Origin: Candidatus Zixiibacteriota bacterium
Lineage (GTDB): Bacteria; Zixibacteria; MSB-5A5; UBA10806; 4484-95
DNA length: 64,000 nt
Direction of reading: 5' to 3'
NCBI GenBank assembly: GCA_024231855.1
Contig: JAAEQD010000345.1
Coordinates: 1-64,000 of the forward strand
In this document: piece after piece, positions 8,779-17,499 of the stretch
How positions within the stretch are numbered: position 1 is the stretch's first letter
Layout: every line of letters starts with the position of its first letter
The notes under the pieces: model-generated
What the model was told of the DNA's origin: nothing
Database searches by the model: none
What the model saw: only the letters and a program-made list of their open reading frames with translations
Position numbers and translations under genes: made by a program

Positions 8779-10994
8779 ACCGGCACCTCCCTTTTATCCG
8801 GATATTTAATACGCCGGTGATGGAAAGCAGTTAGTACCCTAACGAAACTATCCTCGATTTTTTTAATATCTCTGAGAGTGAGGTTGGAGTTTTCCAGCAA
8901 GCCGGAGTCGAATTTATCCATAAATATTCGGTGCACCTGATTTCTAATGCGCGCCGGCTTGGGATCTTCAAGGGTTCTGGAAGCCGCTTCGACCGAATCA
9001 GCCAACATAACTATAGCGACTTCCTTTGATCTCGGATTCGGTCCGGGATATTGGAAATCCCTTACGTCCGCGGCATTATCATGCTCTTTCATGGCTTTAT
9101 CATAGAAATAAGACATCACACCGGTACCATGATGACCGGTGATAAAATCGATAATATTTCTGGGCAGATTATGTCTGAGAGCCAGATCGACTCCCTCTTT
9201 TACATGGGCTTCCAATATCATCGCCGACATTGTTGGGGCCAGTTTTTCATGTTTATTTGTCGCCCCGGTCTGATTTTCCACAAAATACTCCGGCTTGAGC
9301 ATCTTCCCGATATCATGATAGTATGAACCTACTCTCGCCAGTAGCGAATTGGCGCCAATCGCCTCGGCGGCATCCTCCGCCAAGGTGCCAATCATTATCG
9401 AATGATGATAAGTTCCCGGAGCTTCAATCGCCAGCCGCTTCAAAAGGGGGCGATTTAAATCCGATAACTCCAGTAGAGTGACATCGGTAGTTATGCTGAA
9501 ACCGCTTTCGAATAACGGTAACAGCCCGATAGTTAAAATCGGCGATAAGAAGCCGTTTATGACCGCCAGCGAGACATGTTTAATAGATTCGGCGGCCGGT
9601 GTGAGTTTCAGGGACTCAATGATGTAAACCGTGCCAGCGTAAGTCAGACACAGGTATAATGTGGGACGGAAGAATTCATGGCGGTGACGAACTCCCCGTA
9701 CTGAAAAACCGGCAACAGTACCGGAAATTATCGTCACAAACGCTATATCGAGCTTAAAACCTGATAGCACTCCCACAAGAAGTCCCAGTGAAACAGTCAG
9801 CGCCAGCCCCACTTCCTCATCGAAAAGAATAGTGGCAAGCATAGAGGCAATCGTCAGCGGAACCAAATAGCGCGACAAAAAGCCTTGCGAAACAACGATG
9901 TTCAATAGCAACACTTCCAGGCCGATTAGTAACGCGAAAAGAAGCAAATAGGTATTGGATCTAATTATTTCGCGCCTGAAGAAGAAAAGAAAGAATACGA
10001 AAAACAGGATGGGAAAGGCAACGAAAAACAATCTGCCCAAAGGCGGCAACAAGAAATTCAATATGCTTGTTCCCTGCCGCCGCGAGCGTTTGTATTTTGC
10101 CAGGGAAGCAAGCTTGTCGCGATGGACTTCTGTTACTCTTTCCTTGGCTTTGATTATCAACTCATCCTGCAATACGATCCCTTTAGTAAGTTGAATCGCC
10201 TCGAGTTCCGCTTTCCGACTTTGTTCGGTTTTTTCTTTATCGAATATCAAATTCGGCTCAAGAAACATCATGGCTATCGAGGCTATCGCCCGGGCCACGT
10301 CAGTATCCTCCAACGAAAGCCTTTCGGCTTGATTGACGATGAAAATCCGGGCACGCGCCAAATCGAAAACCCTATCGCGGGCTACGGTTCTTGTTCTCGA
10401 TGGGCCATCGATTGCCGCCAAACCTGAATTTTGAAGCGGTAGATTACTGATATCCATAACCACACCACGGGCTAAAAGACTGTCTATTATCTGGACCGCG
10501 GCCTCGCGGATAATTTCAGAGCCGCCAAGAAGGGTAATAATCACGGAATCGGGGATTACCGGGTAATGGCTTTTCAGATCGGCTACCGCTTTATATCGGC
10601 TCGAAGAATCAACCTGGATCGAATCCAGCAAATCGAGAAAGCCCTTAACTCGATCGGAAACCATCTGGGTAAGGAGCGTATCGTAATTCAATACCGGCAT
10701 TAAACTGGACACGACCACTTGCCTGTCTCGTTCAAGCTCCTCTTCGCTTTTAAATATATTGAATTCAAACGGGGCGCGAATATCCTCGGCCGCGATTTCG
10801 TTCAATCTGGGAATATCAAGCGGCAGGTACACCTTTTCAATAGGGTAAAGGAAAGCAATTCCCAGAATAAGAACAGCACCAATCGCGATACTATAGGTCA
10901 GATTTTTATTGAAGAGCATAGGCTTCTTCTTATCATCCAGCAAAATATCGCCGGGCTTGGCCGGTTTATTATTTCCTTTTCGCGGCTTTTTCAT
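8775..10994 (-). CDS. pgpH: 7TM-HD family HDIG-domain phosphohydrolase (PgpH-like)
   Basis: N-terminal extracytoplasmic 7TMR-HDED-like region, 7 TM segments, HD domain APGTYHHSIMIGTLAEDAAEAIGANSLLARVGSYYHDIGKM. Confidence 0.88.
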   Translation of the reverse strand: MKKPRKGNNKPAKPGDILLDDKKKPMLFNKNLTYSIAIGAVLILGIAFLYPIEKVYLPLDIPRLNEIAAEDIRAPFEFNIFKSEEELERDRQVVVSSLMPVLNYDTLLTQMVSDRVKGFLDLLDSIQVDSSSRYKAVADLKSHYPVIPDSVIITLLGGSEIIREAAVQIIDSLLARGVVMDISNLPLQNSGLAAIDGPSRTRTVARDRVFDLARARIFIVNQAERLSLEDTDVARAIASIAMMFLEPNLIFDKEKTEQSRKAELEAIQLTKGIVLQDELIIKAKERVTEVHRDKLASLAKYKRSRRQGTSILNFLLPPLGRLFFVAFPILFFVFFLFFFRREIIRSNTYLLLFALLIGLEVLLLNIVVSQGFLSRYLVPLTIASMLATILFDEEVGLALTVSLGLLVGVLSGFKLDIAFVTIISGTVAGFSVRGVRHRHEFFRPTLYLCLTYAGTVYIIESLKLTPAAESIKHVSLAVINGFLSPILTIGLLPLFESGFSITTDVTLLELSDLNRPLLKRLAIEAPGTYHHSIMIGTLAEDAAEAIGANSLLARVGSYYHDIGKMLKPEYFVENQTGATNKHEKLAPTMSAMILEAHVKEGVDLALRHNLPRNIIDFITGHHGTGVMSYFYDKAMKEHDNAADVRDFQYPGPNPRSKEVAIVMLADSVEAASRTLEDPKPARIRNQVHRIFMDKFDSGLLENSNLTLRDIKKIEDSFVRVLTAFHHRRIKYPDKREVPV

Positions 10995-11953
10995 TTCTTA
11001 TGTTTTTCGTATTTTTCATAAGCGTGTATAATCTGTTGCACCAACCTATGCCTGACAACATCTTTACGTGTCAACTTAACAAATGATACGCCTTTTATAT
11101 TAGAGACTATTCTCCCTACCTTGGGTAAACTTGATTTGCTTTTATCCTCAAGATCTATCTGCGTTATATCGCCGGTCACAACTGCTTTCGAACCCATGCC
11201 CAGACGCGTTAAGAACATCTTCATTTGATTGTATGAAGTATTCTGGGCCTCATCAAGAATCACGAATGAACTATTTAACGTTCGACCGCGCATGAAAGCC
11301 AATGGGGCAATTTCAATTTGGCCCAGTTCGATCAATCTCTTGATTTTCTCGGCTTCGATCATATCGTGCAGGGCGTCATATAATGGCCTGAGATAAGGAT
11401 CGACCTTGGCCCTGATATCGCCCGGTAAGAAACCTAAAGACTCGCCCGCCTCAACCGCCGGACGGGTCAGGATTATCCGGTTTACACTCTTCTGCTTGAA
11501 CGCCATAACGGCCATAGCTACGGCCAGATATGTCTTGCCTGTTCCGGCTGGTCCGATTGAAAAAACCAGGTCGTTTTTTTCGATAGCCTGAACATATTCG
11601 TTCTGACCGATTGTTCTGGGTTTAATAGTTTGATGAGTAGTTAAAGATATAACCAGCGGTTCGACATCGAGAATCTGTTCATTGGGACCGGTACCATTTT
11701 CCTTAACCATAGTAATAGCATAATGAATATAGCGATCGGTCAATTCTCCGGTAGCCTTCAGGTGGTCTGAAATATCGTTAAGAACCTTGTCCACGGCCTC
11801 AACCTCGTCATCGCTTCCCTTAAGATAGACCCAATCGCCGCGCGCGGTTATTTCTATCGGGAATTCGGATTCGATCATCCGCAGATGCGTATTTTGGTAT
11901 CCGAACAGAAGTCGCTGATCGATGTCTTCCAGAAATATCTTCTTTTCAGCCAA
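10991..11953 (-). CDS. PhoH family ATPase (PhoH-like)
   Basis: FSIGPAGTGKTYLAVAMAV P-loop; RTLNSSFVILDEAQNTSYNQMKMFLTRLG; TGDITQIDL. Confidence 0.93.
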   Translation of the reverse strand: MAEKKIFLEDIDQRLLFGYQNTHLRMIESEFPIEITARGDWVYLKGSDDEVEAVDKVLNDISDHLKATGELTDRYIHYAITMVKENGTGPNEQILDVEPLVISLTTHQTIKPRTIGQNEYVQAIEKNDLVFSIGPAGTGKTYLAVAMAVMAFKQKSVNRIILTRPAVEAGESLGFLPGDIRAKVDPYLRPLYDALHDMIEAEKIKRLIELGQIEIAPLAFMRGRTLNSSFVILDEAQNTSYNQMKMFLTRLGMGSKAVVTGDITQIDLEDKSKSSLPKVGRIVSNIKGVSFVKLTRKDVVRHRLVQQIIHAYEKYEKHKK

Positions 11954-11959
11954 AATCTT

Positions 11960-13786
11960 TTATCGCCTTATGTTCTTTATAGTCAAACCTAATTCATCCA
12001 ATTGATCCTGATTAACAGGCGATGGCGAACCATCCATAAGCGAGCGGGCGCCGGTGGTCTTGGGAAACGCGATAACGTCCCGGATCGAATCGCTGCCTGT
12101 CATTAATGCCATAATCCTATCCAGACCGGGCGCTATCCCGGCATGGGGCGGGGCGCCGTATTTGAGAGCCTTAAGCAGGAAACCAAACATTTTTTCCGCG
12201 CGTTCCTCGGAAAGTCCCAGGATTTTTAAAACCTTCTGCTGCATTTCTGAGCGATGTATTCTAATTCCGCCCGATGCAAGCTCGGAACCATTGCAGACTA
12301 GATCGTACTGATTGGCGTAAATTCTTGCCCAGGGATGGGTTTCATTATCAAGTGGCAGATCTGAAGCGAAACCCTCATCCAATAAGGGAATATCTTCTTC
12401 GCAGGGTGATGTAACGATGTTATGCATAGCATCAAATCGCTTCAGCTCGGCGTTGTATTCGAATAACGGAAATTTATAAACCCAGGCGAATCGCCATAAG
12501 TTTTTATCAATCAAATCATATTTTTTACCAATTGAGAGCCGCAAATTACCCAGGCAGGATAAGGCCCGATATTTTCTATCGGCAACGATAAGTATTAAAT
12601 CGCCCGATTCGGCGTTCATTTGATCTATTATTGCGTCAAGGCTTTCCTGTTTCAGGAATTTCAATATTGGGGATTTCGGGCCTTCATCTTTTAAGGCGAT
12701 ATGGGCCAGGCCCTTGCCGCCTGTACCCTTTACGATATCCTGAAGCTGATCGAGATTTTTTCTTGATAAACCAGCACCGCCTTTGAACAACAGGGCACCC
12801 ACATAACCGCCGGCTGAAACCGCGTTTTCGAAAACTCCGAAACCGCAATCCTTTACCTGATCACTCAATTCGATGATTTCCATATCGAATCTCATATCGG
12901 GCTTATCAATACCAAACCTGGCCATTACCTCATCATACGTCAACCTGGCAAATGGAATCTGAAGCTTAATTCCCAATATACTGTCAAACAAGTGAACCAT
13001 CATGCTTTCAACAATTCCGAAAACCTCATCGATTCCAACAAAAGCCATTTCCATGTCGATTTGGGTATGCTCGGGTTGACGGTCGGCCCTCAAGTCTTCA
13101 TCCCTCAGGCACCGGGCAATCTGGAAATAGCGGTCGAAACCGGAAATCATGAGTATTTGCTTAAACAATTGGGGCGATTGCGGCAAGGCGTAAAACGAGC
13201 CTTTATTGACACGCGACGGCACAATATAATCGCGCGCGCCTTCCGGAGTCGATTTGATTAGAAGCGGTGTTTCGATCTCGGTAAAGCCCTGGCCATCGAG
13301 GAATTTCCGGATTTCCAGGACGGCTCTATGGCGAAGGAGAATTTTATCTTTCAGTACAGGGCGCCGCAGATCGAGATAGCGGTATTCCAGACGAAGCTCC
13401 TCCGACGCATCGACATCATCCTCAACTAAAAATGGCGGTGTCTCGGATTGATTTAAGACAGTCAGGCCATCGGCGGATACTTCGATCTCGCCTGTGATCA
13501 TATTGCGATTGCGGGCATTATCAGGACGCGGTTGAACCCGCCCCATAGCCTGAATAACGAATTCATATCGCAGTTTCCTGGCAAATTCCATAATATCGGA
13601 AGGACAATTTTGCGGATTAAAAGTTATCTGGGTGATTCCCCAGCGATCTCTCAAATCGATGAAGATTACTCCTCCCAGATCCCGCCATCCGGCAACCCAG
13701 CCACAAAGAACGACCTTTTCCCCCACGGTCTCCAAATTGAGTTCACCGCAGTTATGAGTTCGGTAGCCTGTTTTGAAATTAGTCAT
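11960..13786 (-). CDS. aspS: Aspartyl-tRNA synthetase
   Basis: N-terminal OB fold VVLCGWVAGWRDLGGVIFIDLRDRWG; FTEIETPLLIKSTPEGARDYIVPSR; HAGIAPGLDRIMALMTGSDSIRDVIAFPK. Start chosen at MTNFKTGYRTH. Confidence 0.96.
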   Translation of the reverse strand: MTNFKTGYRTHNCGELNLETVGEKVVLCGWVAGWRDLGGVIFIDLRDRWGITQITFNPQNCPSDIMEFARKLRYEFVIQAMGRVQPRPDNARNRNMITGEIEVSADGLTVLNQSETPPFLVEDDVDASEELRLEYRYLDLRRPVLKDKILLRHRAVLEIRKFLDGQGFTEIETPLLIKSTPEGARDYIVPSRVNKGSFYALPQSPQLFKQILMISGFDRYFQIARCLRDEDLRADRQPEHTQIDMEMAFVGIDEVFGIVESMMVHLFDSILGIKLQIPFARLTYDEVMARFGIDKPDMRFDMEIIELSDQVKDCGFGVFENAVSAGGYVGALLFKGGAGLSRKNLDQLQDIVKGTGGKGLAHIALKDEGPKSPILKFLKQESLDAIIDQMNAESGDLILIVADRKYRALSCLGNLRLSIGKKYDLIDKNLWRFAWVYKFPLFEYNAELKRFDAMHNIVTSPCEEDIPLLDEGFASDLPLDNETHPWARIYANQYDLVCNGSELASGGIRIHRSEMQQKVLKILGLSEERAEKMFGFLLKALKYGAPPHAGIAPGLDRIMALMTGSDSIRDVIAFPKTTGARSLMDGSPSPVNQDQLDELGLTIKNIRR

Positions 13787-13957
13787 TAATACCTTTCCCA
13801 AGTCCAACATGCAAAAAACCAACGAGATAACAAAACATATCCGCCGGCTTAACCATTTTTAACAACATTTACTCTTTAATCGTATTATTGTTCATATTCT
13901 CGCTTCTAATAATTATCGACTAATTTAGACCAATTTTGAGCATTATTCCCGATCAAC

Positions 13958-14392
13958 TTATTTCCCGGCAAAGGATTTGTTTAAATCCCGTCTTGCCTTA
14001 AAAATATAAGCTGAACCAACGCCAACCGCAAGCCCAATAGCATCGGCAATCCAATCCATGATATTGCCGTCGCGGCCAGGGACATAGAATTGGTGGACCT
14101 CATCGCTGGCCGCATATATAATGCCCACTGAAAGCGCCAGAATTAGCATTTTAGATCCCCGTAGAGGCAGTCTCCATTGGGCCACGGACCGCCAGAGTAA
14201 GATACCAAAAAAGGCGAATTCGACAAAATGGACCAATTTGTCTCGCAGGTTAAAATCCGGAATCTCCGTAGGCAAAACGGAGATTGAGGAGACAAAAAAA
14301 ATCAACCCGGCACAAACAATCACCGGGAGGTGATACTTCAATAGCTGCATATTAGTCAAAATATACGAATTTAGAATAAATAATGTCAACAA
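13958..14392 (-). CDS. VanZ-like family membrane protein
   Basis: DKLVHFVEFAFFGILLW ... AASDEVHQFYVPGRDGNIMDWIADAIG motif. Confidence 0.85.
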   Translation of the reverse strand: MLTLFILNSYILTNMQLLKYHLPVIVCAGLIFFVSSISVLPTEIPDFNLRDKLVHFVEFAFFGILLWRSVAQWRLPLRGSKMLILALSVGIIYAASDEVHQFYVPGRDGNIMDWIADAIGLAVGVGSAYIFKARRDLNKSFAGK

Positions 14393-14421
14393 AATAAGGC
14401 CCGCCTTGGCGGACCTTATTA
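14392..14421 (-). terminator. Terminator downstream of the lysine-rich protein gene
   Basis: aataaggtccgccaaggcgggccttatt hairpin followed on the minus strand by ttgttgac/T-rich sequence. Confidence 0.65.
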
Positions 14422-14483
14422 TATCCCGGTCAAATTAAGAACGACTGTAATCGATTTTTCAATTGCAGTCAGCTACTTAAGCG

Positions 14484-14826
14484 TTATCTTCTTTTTTTCG
14501 CTTTCCTTTTAGTAGCTTTTTTCTTAGTTGTTTTTTTCTTAGTAGCTTTTTTCTTAGTTGCTTTTTTCTTGGTTGCTTTTTTCTTGGTAGCCTTTTTCTT
14601 AGTTGCTTTTTTCTTGGTTGCTTTTTTCTTGGTAGCTTTTTTCTTAGTTGCTTTTTTCTTGGTTGCTTTTTTCTTGGTGGCTTTTTTCTTTGTCACCTTT
14701 TTCTTGGCTACTTTTCTCTTGGCAACTTTCTTCTTGGCTACTTTTTTCCTGGCAACTTTTTTCTTAGTAGTTTTTTTCTTAGTTGCTTTCTTCTTAGTTG
14801 CTTTCTTTTTAGTTGCTTTCTTTCTG
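14484..14826. repeat. Degenerate 15-bp tandem repeat (AAAAAAGCAACCAAG-type) encoding ATKKK units
   Basis: Direct reading: ttttttcttggttgc/ttttttcttagttgc units repeated with silent variation. Confidence 0.85.
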
Positions 14827-14834
14827 GCCGGCAT
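14484..14834 (-). CDS. Lysine/alanine/threonine-rich histone H1-like (AlgP/HctB-like) protein
   Basis: Tandem ATKKK pentapeptides over almost the whole ORF; GGAGGT SD before ATG CCG GCC. Confidence 0.8.
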   Translation of the reverse strand: MPARKKATKKKATKKKATKKKTTKKKVARKKVAKKKVAKRKVAKKKVTKKKATKKKATKKKATKKKATKKKATKKKATKKKATKKKATKKKATKKKATKKKTTKKKATKRKAKKRR

Positions 14835-14872
14835 AGTCACCTCCTTTCACTGCTAAAGGTTTATGATTTTAA

Positions 14873-15268
14873 TTATCGGTATACAGCTTTTATTTCCACT
14901 TTTTCATTGGCGAAATTAATAACCATACCAATTTTCAAATTTAGAGCTTTCAGGAAATTTCTTTGCTTAGACTGGTCTGAACTAGCAATCTCTTCAGCAG
15001 AGAGCACCGTTATAATCATCTGCTTATTAACCAGGAAATCCAGCTGATATCGCCCGGCGATTTCCCCCTTATACGAGAGTTCGACTTTTTTATCGGTTTC
15101 GTATGGAATTTTACGCAGCTTCAATTCATAGGCAAAAGCCCGGCAATAATCGGTTGTCGAAAAACCCAGGCCGATATTTTTCTGGATCTCCAGAGCGGCT
15201 TCGGTCACCTGATTTTGCAGGTCTTTGACATCCTGATCGGTCATTTCAGCTAACTCGTTTTCAGTCAT
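14873..15268 (-). CDS. GxxExxY-family protein, degenerate
   Basis: Resembles the family over its length (LQNQVTEAALEIQKNIGLGF...AYELKLRKIPYETDKKVELSYKGEIAGRYQLDFLVNKQMIITVLSAEE...QRNFLKALNLKIGMVINF), but signature E and E-x-K are replaced. AGAGGT SD before MTENEL. Confidence 0.75.
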   Translation of the reverse strand: MTENELAEMTDQDVKDLQNQVTEAALEIQKNIGLGFSTTDYCRAFAYELKLRKIPYETDKKVELSYKGEIAGRYQLDFLVNKQMIITVLSAEEIASSDQSKQRNFLKALNLKIGMVINFANEKVEIKAVYR

Positions 15269-15290
15269 AAACATACCTCTAACTCGTTGA

Positions 15291-15308
15291 ATGCAAAAAA
15301 CATGCCAA
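15291..15308 (-). promoter_or_regulatory. Predicted sigma-54 (-24/-12) promoter
   Basis: Minus strand TTGGCATG-TTTT-TTGCAT; GG-N10-GC spacing matches YTGGCACG-N4-TTGCW. Confidence 0.7.
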
Positions 15309-15403
15309 TAATTACCATCTACCCCAATAAACACATAACCGTATAATACATAAAGAGTTACATATGGAACACTAAACTCATTGATACATAACGAGATAAT
15401 AAT

Positions 15404-15425
15404 AATGCGACAACTCTGTCGCATT
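15404..15425. promoter_or_regulatory. Inverted repeat, candidate activator (enhancer) site 1
   Basis: AATGCGACA-ACTC-TGTCGCATT: perfect 9-bp arms, roughly 120-145 bp upstream of the predicted sigma-54 start site. Confidence 0.6.
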
Positions 15426-15471
15426 GTATTTCAACAAGTTATGGTTTACCTTGGTAAAACTACACGAATCT

Positions 15472-15491
15472 ATGCGACACTAATGTCTCAA
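15472..15491. promoter_or_regulatory. Inverted repeat, candidate activator (enhancer) site 2
   Basis: ATGCGACA-CTAA-TGTCTCAA, same sequence and 4-nt spacer as site 1 with one core mismatch. Confidence 0.5.
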
Positions 15492-15519
15492 TGATAAAGA
15501 TTATGGGTAATATTACTTA

Positions 15520-17325
15520 TTAGGAATGCATATCTTGCGGATTTAATTCGCAACGTTCCATCATTCGTTGGAATTGTTTGCGATGCATTTGAGTCAAACG
15601 AGCCGCCTCAGAGACATTGCCGCCGGCCTTTCGCAAAGCTCTTATAAGAAAGTTTTTCTCCATTACGCCAACGGAGTCATCCATCATTCTTTTCTTTACC
15701 AGTTTGAGTTGATGGGAGTTTTGAGGCAGGTATTCGGCTTCGGGACCGGCAGGCGATTTTATATTATCCGGAAGATCATCAATCGACAGCGTCCTGGATT
15801 TACATAGCACAATCGCTCGTTCGAGGGCATTTTCAAGTTCTCTGACATTGCCGGGGAATTTATACTGTTCGATTAAATTTAAGGCCTCCTTAACAATGCC
15901 ATCAATTTCTTTATTGTTTTTTTCGGCATAATATTGAATGAAATGATTGACCAGCCCGGTTATATCGGTCACTCTTTCTCTTAGCGGTGGTATCTTAATA
16001 TTGATTACATTAATCCGGTAGTACAAATCATCCCGGAATTCACCGGCTTCAACCATTTTTGACAGGTCTCGTTTGGTGGCGGTGATTATTCGAACATCCG
16101 ATTTAACAACTTTATTGGAACCTAAAGATTCGAATTCATGAGATTGCAAAAACCGTAATAACTTCACCTGAAGCGTTAACGACAGTTCGCCGATTTCATC
16201 AAGCAAAATCGTACCGCCGTTGGCTTGTTCGAATTTGCCGGGTTTACGGCCCACCGCGCCGGTGAAAGCGCCTTTTTCATAACCGAACAATTCCGACTCC
16301 AGGAGTGTTTCGGGAATCGCCGAGCAATTTATCGGGATAAAGGATTCCTCTTTCCTGGAGCTATTGCTATGTATTGCCCTGGCTATCACCTCTTTACCGG
16401 TACCCGATTCGCCCTCGATCAAAACCGCCGTGTCAGAGTCGGAGATATCAGCCACGATAGACAGTACCGTTGCCATCTGGGGCGAATTGCCTATCACATC
16501 GGAAAAGTCATATTGCTTTCTGAGTTTGGCCAGCATCTTCTGACGTGATTCAACCAGCCGACTATATTTGATGTTATTGGCTATCGCCTGAGCAATACGT
16601 TCTTCCAAAGCCTCCAGCAATTCGGTCTCATCGACTGAAAAACTTTTTCGATAGGCGCCGAAATAAAGCGTGCCGATAATAGTCTCATCCGATTTTAAGG
16701 GTAAACACATAACCGAACCGATTTTTCGCTTGCCGTTGCTGCTTTTATTTTTAAGTATAAGATTGTTCATTATTATCGAACTGCCGCTATCGATAGCCGC
16801 ATCCAGTACTTTATCTTTAAATTCGAGCAGCAAAGAATTGTTACTTGTCGAATTCGATTTTTTGGCCAATCGCACTTTGCCTTCGTCATCGATCAATTCA
16901 ACTATGCCATATTCAGCATCCAGGATATCCGTTGTCGAATCGATAACAGTTTGAAGCAGGTTATCGAGTTTGGATTCATTTTCGAGAATGGATGTGAGTT
17001 CGTATAAAAGTTTAAAATTCCGTCTTTCGTCTTCCAGAATGCCAAGCTTGTTTTTCAACCACGAGTAATCTTTAGTTAATTTATCAACTCCGCGGGTAGA
17101 TTCCTTTCTCAGTTTTTCAACCGAATCCTCCAGGCAAGCGATAAGTTTTAATATATCCTCGATTTGATTTTTATCTTTGCATTGAAGCTTGAGGATATCC
17201 TGAAGACTTACTACCAACTCCGAGATATATGTGTTGATCGGGGAAATCCTGGCGATGCTTAATGCTTTAAAAGCATCGAGGCTTTCCGCGAAACGTTCAC
17301 TTCTTTTTTTAATCTTAACAGTCAT
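15520..17325 (-). CDS. Sigma-54-dependent transcriptional activator with GAF domain, AAA+ and Fis-type HTH
   Basis: GESGTGKEVIARAIH Walker A, ELFGYEKGAFTGAVGRKPGKFEQANGGTILLDEIGEL, GNVRELENALERAIVL, C-terminal GNVSEAARLTQMHRKQFQRMM. Confidence 0.95.
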   Translation of the reverse strand: MTVKIKKRSERFAESLDAFKALSIARISPINTYISELVVSLQDILKLQCKDKNQIEDILKLIACLEDSVEKLRKESTRGVDKLTKDYSWLKNKLGILEDERRNFKLLYELTSILENESKLDNLLQTVIDSTTDILDAEYGIVELIDDEGKVRLAKKSNSTSNNSLLLEFKDKVLDAAIDSGSSIIMNNLILKNKSSNGKRKIGSVMCLPLKSDETIIGTLYFGAYRKSFSVDETELLEALEERIAQAIANNIKYSRLVESRQKMLAKLRKQYDFSDVIGNSPQMATVLSIVADISDSDTAVLIEGESGTGKEVIARAIHSNSSRKEESFIPINCSAIPETLLESELFGYEKGAFTGAVGRKPGKFEQANGGTILLDEIGELSLTLQVKLLRFLQSHEFESLGSNKVVKSDVRIITATKRDLSKMVEAGEFRDDLYYRINVINIKIPPLRERVTDITGLVNHFIQYYAEKNNKEIDGIVKEALNLIEQYKFPGNVRELENALERAIVLCKSRTLSIDDLPDNIKSPAGPEAEYLPQNSHQLKLVKKRMMDDSVGVMEKNFLIRALRKAGGNVSEAARLTQMHRKQFQRMMERCELNPQDMHS

Positions 17326-17499
17326 ACCTTTAACTGATTTTAGATTCGAAACAAATTTTTGTCAAACTTTTTTTATCGAATAAAATTAGTTTCTCATTTA
17401 AACCTTTATTTATATCGTCAAAGTTTCTAAAGTTATGATAGAGTTAAGAAATATTTTGCGGATAAAAAAAAGTACATGATTATGTCGAGATATAATAAA

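Noticed and set aside
14484-14834. CRISPR-like periodic array
   Set aside because: 15-bp units with no spacers; in-frame protein-coding repeats. No CRISPR array or cas gene seen anywhere in the window.
14569-14856. Plus-strand ORF of (V)AFFLVAFFL repeats
   Set aside because: Exact antisense of the ATKKK repeat gene; the hydrophobic pattern is a by-product of the AAAAAAG repeat. The minus-strand ORF has the good SD.
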